Assembly: GCA_963678095.2 (NCBI GenBank)
Contig: OY782746.1
Coordinates: forward strand, 930,001-994,000
Source: G963678095 sp963678095
GTDB taxonomy: Bacteria; Bacillota; Negativicutes; Selenomonadales; Selenomonadaceae
Length of the DNA stretch: 64,000 nucleotides
Reading direction: 5' to 3'
The notes below the pieces were generated by a model. The model had not been told where the DNA came from and made no database searches. It saw only the letters and a program-made list of their open reading frames with translations. Each line of letters begins with the position of its first letter. The stretch's first letter is position 1. Of the stretch, positions 41,402-50,049 are shown piece after piece. Both the position numbers and the translations under genes were made by a program.

Positions 41402-43828
41402 TTATTTGTTTCTGGCTGCACTTTGCGGGTGCTCGGCCGGATTTTTTTTCGATTTCGGTTTGCGGCGCGGGCGTTTCTTTTTCGGCTGCTCACCACTGGC
41501 GGCTGCTGCTTTTACGGTTTTCCCGACCTGCCCCGGCTTAGATTCAACAGATTTATTTCCCTCCGCCGGGCGTTTTCCTTTTTTCCGTCCACCCCGCTGT
41601 GTTTTCTTGGCCCCAGTGGCAGCAACTCCCGCGGAATCTTTAGGCTTACCGGCTGGGCGCCCGGCTTTTTTCGGTTTCAGCGGCGTATAAACGCCATTGT
41701 CCTTCAGGATAAAGTCGAGGTTGCGCTCTTCGAGATTGGCATTTACGAGAACGACCTTAACGGCATCGCCAAGGCGGTACACACTTTGCATCCGCTGACC
41801 GATCAACGCATATTGCTCAGCCACATACTCGTAATAATCATTTTCCATGCTCGATACGTGAACAAGGCCCTCTACGCCGTTTTCAAGTTCCACAAAGAGG
41901 CCAAAAGCCGTAACGCCGCTGATGATGCCATCAAATTCGTCACCGACGAATTGCAGCATGTATTCAATCTTCTTCATGTCCGTGGTTTCGCGTTCCGCCT
42001 CCGTCGCAATGCGCTCACGCTGTGAGGCTGTGGCGGCAATATCCGGAATCAGCGTCTTTAGCCGTTCCTGGCGTTCCTTGGCGATGGTCCCGGTCTTGAA
42101 GGTTTCGCGCAGCAAGCGATGCACGAGCAGGTCGGGATAGCGGCGGATCGGCGAGGTAAAGTGCGTGTAGTAGCGGGCCGCCAGGCCAAAATGCCCGAGA
42201 CTGTTGGCATCATAGCGGGCCTGCATCATCGAACGCAGAGATACCGCGCTGATGATGCGTTCTTCCGGACGGCCTTCCACCTTTTGCAATACCTGCTGAA
42301 TCTGCAGCGGCTCTACGCTGTCATCTTCAGAATTCTTGTTGATGTGCAGGCCAAACGTAGCCAACAAGTCATTGAGGCTGTCGATCTTCTCCGGCGATGG
42401 CTGTTCGTGCACACGATAGATAAACGGCAGATTTTTCTTGTCCATATGCTCGGCCACGGTTTCATTAGCTTCAAGCATGCACTGTTCGATCATCGATTCC
42501 GCCAATGAGCCAATACGCTTTACCAGGGCAACCGGTTTGCCTTCACTGTCAAGCTTGACCTTTACTTCCGGCAGGTCAAAATCAATAGCGCCCCGCTGAT
42601 GGCGAGTCTTTTTCAGCAGCAAGCTCAAATCCCGCATGTTTTCGAGCATCGGCAAAATATCGGCATTATCGTCGCGCAGCTGTTCATCGCGATCAACCAG
42701 CATCTTATTGACGATGTTGTAAGTCAGCCGACGATAAACGTGAATGACTGTCGGCAAAATTTCGTAACGAATAACCTGTCCATCCCGGCCAATTTCCATT
42801 TCTGCCGCCATTGCCAGCCGGTCTTCCCCCGCATTGAGACTGCAGATTCCGTTAGAGAGTTTGGTCGGCAGCATTGGAATTACACGGTCTACAAGATAAA
42901 CACTTGTGCCGCGAGCTCTAGCTTCCAGATCGAGTGGCGAATTTTCCCGTACATAATGGCTGACATCGGCAATATAGACCCCAAGAAAATAGCCGCCATG
43001 CTCGCGCTTTTCCACATAAACTCCATCATCGAGATCCTTGGCATCATCACCATCAATCGTGACAATATGGAAATCACGCCGGTCCTTACGTCCGCGATAT
43101 TCTTCGGGACTGACGGACGCTTCCGCACGGTCTGCTTCCGATTGCACCGGAGCAGGAAATTGCAGCGGGAGGTCATACTGATGAATCACCGACAGTACAT
43201 CAACTCCCGGTTCACCAATTTTCCCCAAAACCTCGACAATCTTTCCTTCGGCACTGCGCCTTCCTTCCGGCCATTTAGTGATTTCAGCTACCACCTTTGT
43301 TCCGATTTTGGCCCCGTTAAAGCACTTTTTCGGAATAAAAATGTCCTGATTGATCTTGGTATCATCCGGTGTAACAAAACCAAAGGACTTGCTACTTTCA
43401 AAGGTACCAACAATCTTCAGATTGGCGCGCTTGACGATGCGGATGATTTCCCCCTCACGCGAGCGCTCCGGAATACGACTCTCATTAATACGGGCTACCA
43501 CACGGTCATTGTTCATCGCACTGCCAAGCTGTCCGCCCGGCACGAAAACATCCGTTTCGCCTTCTTTTTTTTCATCCGGGATGATAAACCCAAATCCCTT
43601 ACCGGTCATGCTCAGGCGTCCGACCACCAAATTCATGCGTTCCGGCACACCATAGGTGTTATTGCGTGTCTTAATAATACCGGCATCGGCCTCAAGCTGC
43701 TCAATCGCCGGCCAAAACTGCACGAGATCCTCACGAGTAAGTTCCATTGCCTCAGCGATGGCTTCATCGCTAAGGGGCTTATAAGCATCCTTGCGCATGT
43801 ATTCTAAAATTCTTTCTTTTAATTCCAT
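41402..43828 (-). CDS. rnr: Ribonuclease R
   Basis: 808 residues from the ATG at 43828, one base after the thioesterase stop codon. It is a 3'-5' exoribonuclease. Order: helical start domain, two cold-shock domains (for example GKGFGFIIPD and SKSFGFVTPDD), RNB catalytic domain with the Asp cluster TIDGDDAKDLDDGVY, an S1 domain (GISGVTAFGLFVELENGVEG) and a long Lys/Arg-rich tail (about 735-808). RNase R works with SmpB-tmRNA in clearing non-stop mRNA, which explains the shared operon. GGAGG lies in the end of the upstream gene. Confidence 0.96.
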   Translation of the reverse strand: MELKERILEYMRKDAYKPLSDEAIAEAMELTREDLVQFWPAIEQLEADAGIIKTRNNTYGVPERMNLVVGRLSMTGKGFGFIIPDEKKEGETDVFVPGGQLGSAMNNDRVVARINESRIPERSREGEIIRIVKRANLKIVGTFESSKSFGFVTPDDTKINQDIFIPKKCFNGAKIGTKVVAEITKWPEGRRSAEGKIVEVLGKIGEPGVDVLSVIHQYDLPLQFPAPVQSEADRAEASVSPEEYRGRKDRRDFHIVTIDGDDAKDLDDGVYVEKREHGGYFLGVYIADVSHYVRENSPLDLEARARGTSVYLVDRVIPMLPTKLSNGICSLNAGEDRLAMAAEMEIGRDGQVIRYEILPTVIHVYRRLTYNIVNKMLVDRDEQLRDDNADILPMLENMRDLSLLLKKTRHQRGAIDFDLPEVKVKLDSEGKPVALVKRIGSLAESMIEQCMLEANETVAEHMDKKNLPFIYRVHEQPSPEKIDSLNDLLATFGLHINKNSEDDSVEPLQIQQVLQKVEGRPEERIISAVSLRSMMQARYDANSLGHFGLAARYYTHFTSPIRRYPDLLVHRLLRETFKTGTIAKERQERLKTLIPDIAATASQRERIATEAERETTDMKKIEYMLQFVGDEFDGIISGVTAFGLFVELENGVEGLVHVSSMENDYYEYVAEQYALIGQRMQSVYRLGDAVKVVLVNANLEERNLDFILKDNGVYTPLKPKKAGRPAGKPKDSAGVAATGAKKTQRGGRKKGKRPAEGNKSVESKPGQVGKTVKAAAASGEQPKKKRPRRKPKSKKNPAEHPQSAARNK

Positions 43829-43829
43829 T

Positions 43830-44243
43830 CTATTCTTCTTCCTCCACGACGGCCATTTTAGCCGTACCTTCCGCCGTAACCGTGCCATCCAATAAAGCTA
43901 CAGTTGCCGACATATCGATAAATTTCCCTCGCCGCGCTGTAATCCAGCTCATGATTCTAACTGTCTCCCCCACCGGTGTCGGCTGGCGAAAGCGCACGTT
44001 CAGTCTGGCGGTAACGCCTTTATAGCCTTTATTATGCAAATAGCCACCCATTGCTTCATCAAGAAATGTACTGATAATGCCCCCATGCACCACTCCGTCA
44101 TAGCTCTGATATTCGCGGGGCACCGTATACGTCGCAGCAAATACATCACCCTCAAAGTGGAAATCGAGATGCAAGCCGATCGGGTTATCTTTCCCACAGG
44201 CAAAGCAGTATGTGTATTCTTTTTTATCCTCTGTATCCAGCAT
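43830..44243 (-). CDS. PaaI-type hotdog thioesterase
   Basis: 137 residues from the ATG at 44243, preceded by GAGGGAG; a GTG at 44252 would overlap that site. Hotdog-fold residues: CFACGKDNPIGLHLDF near the start and the core YDGVVHGGIISTFLDEAMGG with the catalytic-type acidic residue. It probably hydrolyses an acyl-CoA; substrate unknown. It sits between the esterase and rnr genes, an insertion relative to the common secG-est-rnr order, and ends one base before rnr starts. Confidence 0.88.
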   Translation of the reverse strand: MLDTEDKKEYTYCFACGKDNPIGLHLDFHFEGDVFAATYTVPREYQSYDGVVHGGIISTFLDEAMGGYLHNKGYKGVTARLNVRFRQPTPVGETVRIMSWITARRGKFIDMSATVALLDGTVTAEGTAKMAVVEEEE

Positions 44244-44273
44244 AACAAGCACTCCCTCTTTGGAAATTTGACA

Positions 44274-45014
44274 TCAGGTGGCCAAAAAGCTTTTAATTTT
44301 CTGAAAAACGATATCCCGTTCAAGATCAAGTGTTACCAGATGCCCTGATGACTCAAGGTAAACCAGTTCCTTGACCGACGAACCCGCATGTTCGTATATA
44401 TATTCTCCACTGGCAGTATTTACTGTGTGATCATTTTTGCTCTGCACAATCAGCAGCGGCCGCTTCAGCTTTGGCAGCTGCGCCTTGATTTCCCGGATGC
44501 AGGCGAGTAGTTCATGAACGCAGACAAGCGGCATTTTATGATAAAATACATTGCAGCGGTCCGGCAGGTCAGGCAAATGTCGCCGGCGCTTGGGCATAAA
44601 CCGGCCCTGCGCTGATTCCAGCGGCGGCAGCAGATGGAGATTGCGCTCAGAAGAGATAAAGATCGGGGCACTGAGTGAAATAACTTTATTGACAAAACAG
44701 TCCAGACTCAGGCGCATCGCCAGTAATGCCCCCATCGAAAGACCAATGACTGAAATATCTTCACAAATTCCCCGCAGCAAATCATAGCCATCACAGGCTG
44801 AATCATACCAATCCTGCCAGTCAGTTTTGGCCATGTTTTCCGGACTCGTTCCATGCCCACAAAGCCGTACCGCCAATACGTTGTATCCCTGCTGCTGCAG
44901 ATATTCTCCCAATAAAACCATTTCCGCCGGTGTTCCCGTGAACCCGTGTATCAATAATACGCCGCATTTTCCGCTGCCCGGCAGGAAAAATGGTTCTGCA
45001 CCCTGTAAAATCAT
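44274..45014 (-). CDS. Carboxylesterase / alpha-beta hydrolase
   Basis: 246 residues. Oxyanion region LLIHGFTGTPAEM, nucleophile elbow GLSMGALLAMR (Ser about 94), acidic residue in QSKNDHTV and catalytic His in SSGHLVTLD: a full triad. It belongs to the Est30-like esterases that are usually found between secG and rnr in Firmicutes. Physiological substrate unknown. Confidence 0.9.
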   Translation of the reverse strand: MILQGAEPFFLPGSGKCGVLLIHGFTGTPAEMVLLGEYLQQQGYNVLAVRLCGHGTSPENMAKTDWQDWYDSACDGYDLLRGICEDISVIGLSMGALLAMRLSLDCFVNKVISLSAPIFISSERNLHLLPPLESAQGRFMPKRRRHLPDLPDRCNVFYHKMPLVCVHELLACIREIKAQLPKLKRPLLIVQSKNDHTVNTASGEYIYEHAGSSVKELVYLESSGHLVTLDLERDIVFQKIKSFLAT

Positions 45015-45103
45015 GCATCCTCACTGCCTTTCCTGCATAAACAATCCTAAAATACTATACTAGCCTAATATATATATTCCCAAATTTCAATTTTCTGCCT
45101 TGA

Positions 45104-45144
45104 AAATAAAAAACGCCCTCTTCCAGCCCGGATAGAGAACGCTT
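45104..45144 (-). terminator. Weak terminator after secG
   Basis: AAGCGTTCTCT and AGAGGGCGTTT pair through some G-T pairs, followed by TTTTTATTTT on the minus strand. Read-through into the esterase gene is likely, giving an attenuated operon. Confidence 0.55.
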
Positions 45145-45157
45145 CATTTTGTCAAAC

Positions 45158-45385
45158 TCATGCCGTCAGCTTAGCAATAATTAAAGTGACAACAGCAAAT
45201 ATAATAGCAAAAACAACTGTCACTCTTGCTAAGAGTGCATCGATTCCTCTGGCTTTACCGCTGAATACGGTATCTTCACCGCCGGAAATTCCACCCATAC
45301 CAGCACTCTTACTGGACTGCATTACAACCGAAGCAATCAGAATAATTGCCACCAGAGCATCTATAATCATTAAAACTGTTAACAA
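45158..45385 (-). CDS. secG: Preprotein translocase subunit SecG
   Basis: 75 residues, two membrane helices joined by the family loop QSSKSAGMGGISGGEDTVFS. It is the small accessory subunit of SecYEG. The start is probably TTG at 45385, ten bases after GGGAGG; the next ATG is five codons inside. Confidence 0.93.
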   Translation of the reverse strand: MLTVLMIIDALVAIILIASVVMQSSKSAGMGGISGGEDTVFSGKARGIDALLARVTVVFAIIFAVVTLIIAKLTA

Positions 45386-45450
45386 CGTCTCAGGACCTCC
45401 CGTTTATGTATTATGTTTTATAATATCATAAAATGGCTTTAAATAGCAAG

Positions 45451-45483
45451 AAAAAGAAGCTCCGGCAAATACCGGAGCTTCTT
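45451..45483 (-). terminator. Terminator of pyk
   Basis: A perfect GAAGCTCCGG / CCGGAGCTTC stem followed by TTTTTC on the minus strand, 15 bases after the stop. Confidence 0.85.
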
Positions 45484-45495
45484 CTATACATTCTA

Positions 45496-46911
45496 TTAAT
45501 CGATTGTGCGAACACGGATCGAGCTTGTATCGCCTTCAGCAAATTTCATGCCGGAAGTGATAATAACCGTATCACCTTTTTTGATGTATTCTCTTTCTTT
45601 AGCTGCTGTGCCAGCCATAGCGATCATTTCATCAACGCTGTTCCAAACTTTGCCCGGTACAGAGTATACGCCCCAACGGAGATTGAGGTGACGAGCTGTT
45701 TTTTCATTAGCAGCAAAAGCCACAATAGCAGCTTTCGGACGGTATTTGGAAACAACTTTCGTCGTGTAACCGCTTTCCGTTGGAGTGATGATAGCAGCTG
45801 CATCAAGTTCATACGCCATCTGTACAGTAGCATGTGCGATTGCATCTGTTTTATTTTCCTGACGTTCGAAGCCTTTGGCAACGAAGATAGAATCATATTT
45901 TAAGGACGATTCAATGCGGCGAGCAATTGTGTTCATTGTCTGAACAGCTTCTACCGGATAATCCCCGCTGGCAGTTTCACCGCTGAGCATGATGGCATCC
46001 GTACCGTCAAGGATTGCATTGGCAACGTCGGAAGCTTCTGCACGAGTCGGGCGCGGGTTGTTTGTCATGGATTCAAGCATCTGTGTAGCAACGATAACCG
46101 GTTTGCCGGCTTTGTTGCATTTTTCGATGATTTCTTTCTGAACGAGCGGTACATCTTCGGCCGGAATTTCAACACCGAGGTCACCACGAGCAACCATGAT
46201 GCCGTCAGCAGCAGCGATGATAGCATCGATGTTCTTTACGCCTTCAAGGTTTTCGATTTTCGGGATGATTTCCATATGGCCATTATGATCAGCAATGAGT
46301 TTGCGAATCGCTTTTACATCATCAGCACGCTGAATGAACGATGCTGCGACAAAATCCATATCGTTTTCGATACCGAAAATGATATCTTTTTTATCCTGTT
46401 CGGAGATCGGCGGCAAGCTGATGGATACACCCGGAACAGCAACACGTTTACGAGTTCCCATAACACCGCTGTTGAGAACTTCTGTCACGATGTCTTTATC
46501 TTCAATGCTCAAAACTTTGAGTCCGACAAGACCATCGGAGAGAAGAATTGTATCGCCAGTTTTTACTTCTTTATAAAGAACTTTGTGGCTTACCGGTGCA
46601 TGGTTTACATCGCCCGGTTCGTCACTATGAGTCAATGTGAATTTCTGCCCTTTTTCGAGCTGAACTTTGCCATTGGCAAATGTGCCAAGACGCATTTCCG
46701 GTCCTTTTGTATCAAGAACATAGGAAATAACTTTGCCTGCTTTTTTAGCAGCTTCTCTGACCATATTGATACGGACAAGATGTTCCTGATGGTCGCCGTG
46801 CGAGAAGTTGAATCTTGCCAGGTTCATACCGTTAGCAAGCAGTGCGTCCAATACGCCTTCTCTTTCAGTGCTTGGTCCCATTGTGCAGACAATTTTTGTT
46901 TTCTTTAACAT
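45496..46911 (-). CDS. pyk: Pyruvate kinase
   Basis: 471 residues, the short form without the extra C-terminal PEP-utiliser-like domain seen in Bacillus. Substrate and metal motifs are present: NFSHGDHQEH, TKGPEMR, and the pyruvate kinase signature IIPKIENLEGVKNIDAI with catalytic Lys, then MVARGDLGVEIP and GETASGDYPVEAV. It makes ATP and pyruvate at the end of glycolysis. GGTGGGG precedes the ATG. Monocistronic, separate from the other glycolytic genes at 50-56 kb. Confidence 0.97.
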   Translation of the reverse strand: MLKKTKIVCTMGPSTEREGVLDALLANGMNLARFNFSHGDHQEHLVRINMVREAAKKAGKVISYVLDTKGPEMRLGTFANGKVQLEKGQKFTLTHSDEPGDVNHAPVSHKVLYKEVKTGDTILLSDGLVGLKVLSIEDKDIVTEVLNSGVMGTRKRVAVPGVSISLPPISEQDKKDIIFGIENDMDFVAASFIQRADDVKAIRKLIADHNGHMEIIPKIENLEGVKNIDAIIAAADGIMVARGDLGVEIPAEDVPLVQKEIIEKCNKAGKPVIVATQMLESMTNNPRPTRAEASDVANAILDGTDAIMLSGETASGDYPVEAVQTMNTIARRIESSLKYDSIFVAKGFERQENKTDAIAHATVQMAYELDAAAIITPTESGYTTKVVSKYRPKAAIVAFAANEKTARHLNLRWGVYSVPGKVWNSVDEMIAMAGTAAKEREYIKKGDTVIITSGMKFAEGDTSSIRVRTID

Positions 46912-47349
46912 TGTTCTAAATCCCCACCTATTTCTTTTTTAGCCAGATGCTGCAGCAACCAAAGGTATTGAAATCCCAATTGCTGTATAATCTGTGTTTA
47001 TCAGATCAAAAACAAGATAAAAGACCCTGCTGCGATGCTGTTTCCCTCTATGAACAAGTCTGGCAAACAGTTTTTTTAAAAAAGCAACTCGTATTTCATC
47101 CGGTTTTGATCGATTTGGTATTTATATGGTTTATGCATCCATAAAGATCTATTACTCCTATATTCTACACTGTTTTCTTATATAAGTAAAACATTTTCGC
47201 CGAAAAAACGGGAAAAAAATTATGCCAAAAAAGGTCATCACAAACTTATGATTTTTTTCTTTTGTTTCGATATAATATAAAGGGTATTGTGTATTGATTT
47301 GAATTGTAAGAATCAGGATGTTACTATTTCTACGGAAGGAGTGCTTTTC
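46912..47349. other. Divergent intergenic region between pyk and the FliD-like gene
   Basis: Holds the leaders of both genes. A TATAAT at 47271-47276 (plus) is a likely -10 box for the FliD-like gene; no good -35 is seen. The pyk leader is about 200-300 bases with no riboswitch I recognise. Confidence 0.4.
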
Positions 47350-48183
47350 ATGTCGACAGTATCGTCTATCAGTAATCAATCTTACATGATGTACCAGATT
47401 ATGCAAAAGACAAGTTCTTCATCAGCAACGGATTATTTATCTACCTTATCCGGTACAACAAGCAGCAATACTTCATCGACAGATCTCGTAACTCGATCCA
47501 TTTTAAGTGGCTTGTCCGGAGGCATTTCCAGTACCTCAACAGCAGCTTTAAGCAAACTGTTATCAGAAAAACTAGCCTCACAAAAAAGCAATATTGCTTC
47601 ACTGGAGACATATTCCAAAAACTCGACTGCCTTTTATAAGGATTTCAACGCCCTGACTTCCGAGCTCAAAAACTCTTCCCTTGCTTTGAAGAACACCGAC
47701 TTTACTCTCAGTACAAGCGGAACTACTTCCACTACAACGGGTACAACAGGCACAGCAGCAACTAAAGACCAACAGATTGCCGCCATCGTTGCCAATGTCA
47801 AAGATTTTGCCTCAGACTACAACAAGCTGGGTACCTTTTTTAAGGATAATGCCAAGCTTTCCAGCAGCGTAAACAATTTTGCCACGTCTTTTACAGCAAC
47901 AAAGTATAATAAGCGCGCATATGAATCCATCGGCCTAAATGTGGATTCCACCGGAAAATTAAGCGTCGATGAAAAAAAACTGACCGCGGCCCTAAACAGC
48001 GATTCCAAAAGTGTCGGTCAGCTGATCGGAGGAAGCGGTCTGGCGAACACAGCCTATAATAAAACAAATGCCGCCATCAATGTCAGCGACAAACTTTATC
48101 CGTCCTTGACGCTGTCCGGCAGTGCATCGAATCTCAATTCCATGGGGGCACTGCTCGGGCTCACCCTCGATTTTTATGCCTAA
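47350..48183 (+). CDS. FliD C-terminal-like Ser/Thr-rich protein
   Basis: 277 residues from the ATG at 47350, which follows GGAAGGAG; a longer frame to 47287 has no site. No signal peptide or membrane helix. Ser and Thr are very abundant, with a low-complexity Thr run near residues 120-135. The segment ESIGLNVDSTGKLSVDEKKL (about 198-217) is characteristic of the C-terminal domain of flagellar cap protein FliD, which suggests export by the flagellar type III route. It is much shorter than FliD (about 450 or more) and lacks its N-terminal domain. It stands alone, away from any flagellar genes. Role unknown. Confidence 0.65.
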   Translation: MSTVSSISNQSYMMYQIMQKTSSSSATDYLSTLSGTTSSNTSSTDLVTRSILSGLSGGISSTSTAALSKLLSEKLASQKSNIASLETYSKNSTAFYKDFNALTSELKNSSLALKNTDFTLSTSGTTSTTTGTTGTAATKDQQIAAIVANVKDFASDYNKLGTFFKDNAKLSSSVNNFATSFTATKYNKRAYESIGLNVDSTGKLSVDEKKLTAALNSDSKSVGQLIGGSGLANTAYNKTNAAINVSDKLYPSLTLSGSASNLNSMGALLGLTLDFYA

Positions 48184-48202
48184 AAACACGTAAATAAAAT
48201 AA

Positions 48203-48235
48203 ATAAAAGCGGACCGCAATGCGGCCCGCTTTTAT
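48203..48235. terminator. Bidirectional terminator
   Basis: AAAAGCGG-a-CCGC-N3-GCGG-c-CCGCTTTT with A/T-rich flanks on both strands, between the convergent FliD-like and GGGtGRT genes. Confidence 0.8.
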
Positions 48236-48244
48236 TTATTTGTA

Positions 48245-49255
48245 TTATTTTGTCATAGCCTGCTGTACAGCTACTGCTACAGCAACGCTGGCACCAACCA
48301 TCGGGTTGTTGCCCATACCGATCAAGCCCATCATTTCAACGTGTGCTGGAACGGAGGAAGACCCTGCAAACTGTGCATCGGAATGCATACGGCCCATAGT
48401 ATCTGTCATGCCATAAGAGGCAGGACCTGCGCCCATGTTATCCGGATGAAGCGTTCTGCCTGTACCGCCGCCAGAAGCAACGGAGAAGTATTTTTTACCC
48501 TGTTCAATGCATTCTTTTTTGTAGCAACCTGCTACCGGATGCTGGAAGCGAGTCGGGTTCGTGGAGTTTCCTGTGATGGAGATATCCACTTTTTCTTTAT
48601 GCATGATGGCAACGCCTTCCTGCACGCTATCAGAACCGTAGCATTTAATTACGCTGCGTTCACCATCAGAATAAGCGATTTCACGCACAACATTGACTTC
48701 GCCCTTTGCATAGTCAAACTGTGTCTGAACATACGTGAACCCATTGATGCGGGAAATGATCTGCGCCGCATCTTTGCCAAGACCGTTGAGGATAACGCGC
48801 AACGGTGTTTTGCGAATCTTATTGGCTGTTCTGGCGATGCCGATAGCACCTTCAGCAGCAGCAAAGGATTCATGACCGGCAAGAAAAGCAAAGCATTCTG
48901 CATCTTCTCTGAGCAGCATTGCTGCGAGATTACCATGGCCAAGACCTACTTTTCTCTGTTCAGCAACAGAGCCCGGGATACAGAAAGCCTGGAGACCTTC
49001 ACCGATAGCTTCCGCTGCATCCGCTGCTTTGGTACAGCCTTTTTTAATGGCAACAGCAGCGCCTAATGTGTAAGCCCAGCAAGCATTTTCAAAACAGATT
49101 GGCTGGATGCCTTTTACGATTTCGGCAACGTTAATGCCTTTTTCGTCACAGATTTTTTTTGCATCTTCGATGGATGCAATACCAAAAGCCTTAAGGGATT
49201 CGTTAATTTTATCAATACGGCGTTCATAGCCTTCAAATAATGGCATGCTATTCAT
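48245..49255 (-). CDS. GGGtGRT-family protein
   Basis: 336 residues. It carries the motif that names the family (SVASGGGTGRTLHPDN, near 270) and conserved blocks such as SITGNSTNPTRFQHPVAGCY and MGAGPASYGMTDTMGRMHSD. The family is found in anaerobes, nearly always next to an Fe-S scaffold-like protein, as here (19 bp downstream of it). Biochemical function is not known to me. Several cysteines (for example in PVAGCYKKEC) could bind a cluster. The pair follows the glycolytic operon but is separated by a terminator hairpin. Confidence 0.92.
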   Translation of the reverse strand: MNSMPLFEGYERRIDKINESLKAFGIASIEDAKKICDEKGINVAEIVKGIQPICFENACWAYTLGAAVAIKKGCTKAADAAEAIGEGLQAFCIPGSVAEQRKVGLGHGNLAAMLLREDAECFAFLAGHESFAAAEGAIGIARTANKIRKTPLRVILNGLGKDAAQIISRINGFTYVQTQFDYAKGEVNVVREIAYSDGERSVIKCYGSDSVQEGVAIMHKEKVDISITGNSTNPTRFQHPVAGCYKKECIEQGKKYFSVASGGGTGRTLHPDNMGAGPASYGMTDTMGRMHSDAQFAGSSSVPAHVEMMGLIGMGNNPMVGASVAVAVAVQQAMTK

Positions 49256-49274
49256 TCCTTCCTGTTCTCTATAA

Positions 49275-49967
49275 TTATTCTTTACGCGGATCTACGTATT
49301 TGGCTGCATCAGCAAAACGGCCATAAGAGCCTTTTGCTTTTTCCATAGCGTCCTGGGCGGCAACGCCTTTTCTGATGGATTCCATCATTTTGCCAAGGTG
49401 AACAAATTCATAACCAATGATGCGATCTTCTTTGTCGAGGGCAATTCTTGTTACATAGCCTTCAGCAAGTTCAAGGTAACGCGGGCCTTTTGCCAGGGTA
49501 CCGTACATAGTACCAACCTGGCTGCGCAGACCTTTACCAAGATCTTCAAGACCAGCACCGATCGGCAGGCCGCCTTCGGAGAATGCAGTCTGTGTTCTGC
49601 CGTACACGATCTGGAGGAAAAGTTCTCTCATCGCCGTGTTGATTGCATCGCATACGAGGTCTGTATTCAATGCTTCGAGAATTGTTTTTCCAGGGAGGAT
49701 TTCCGAAGCCATAGCCGCGGAATGCGTCATACCGGAACAGCCAATCGTTTCTACGAGAGCTTCCTGAATGATGCCATCTTTAACGTTCAGCGTAAGCTTG
49801 CAAGCGCCCTGCTGCGGTGCGCACCAGCCAACACCATGTGTTAAGCCGCTTACGTCTTTAATTTCTTTGGATTGTACCCATTTGCCTTCTTCTGGAATCG
49901 GTGCTGGACCATGATTCACTTCTTTGCATATGCATGTCATTGCCGACACTTCGTGTGAATAAATCAT
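49275..49967 (-). CDS. Iron-sulfur cluster assembly scaffold-like protein
   Basis: 230 residues. A NifU/IscU-like core: GWCAPQQGACKLTLNVKDG, VETIGCSGMTHSAAMASEIL with cysteines positioned as in scaffold proteins, and CDAINTAMRELFLQIVYGRT. The N-terminal MIYSHEVSAMTCICK adds two more cysteines. It is the constant partner of the GGGtGRT protein and probably loads a cluster on it or on a shared target (inference). AGAGAGG precedes the ATG. Confidence 0.9.
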   Translation of the reverse strand: MIYSHEVSAMTCICKEVNHGPAPIPEEGKWVQSKEIKDVSGLTHGVGWCAPQQGACKLTLNVKDGIIQEALVETIGCSGMTHSAAMASEILPGKTILEALNTDLVCDAINTAMRELFLQIVYGRTQTAFSEGGLPIGAGLEDLGKGLRSQVGTMYGTLAKGPRYLELAEGYVTRIALDKEDRIIGYEFVHLGKMMESIRKGVAAQDAMEKAKGSYGRFADAAKYVDPRKE

Positions 49968-50000
49968 CTTTGTATTCCTCTCTTCACTAAATAATATAAA

Positions 50001-50036
50001 TGCATTTCTGCTGCCCCAACAGGGCAGCAGGAATGC
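50001..50036 (-). terminator. Terminator-like hairpin after gpmI
   Basis: TGCATT-CTGCTGCCC-N5-GGGCAGCAG-AATGCA, a strong long stem with a T-rich but interrupted tail on the minus strand. It ends the glycolytic operon; partial read-through into the scaffold gene is possible. Confidence 0.7.
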
Positions 50037-50049
50037 ACATTGGACTATA

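Noticed and set aside
42599..43807. Open frame of 402 codons on the plus strand within rnr
   Set aside because: Antisense to the RNB catalytic core; no domain or ribosome site.
46912..47349. Long pyk leader as a riboswitch
   Set aside because: I could not find a known aptamer core or a terminator hairpin in it.
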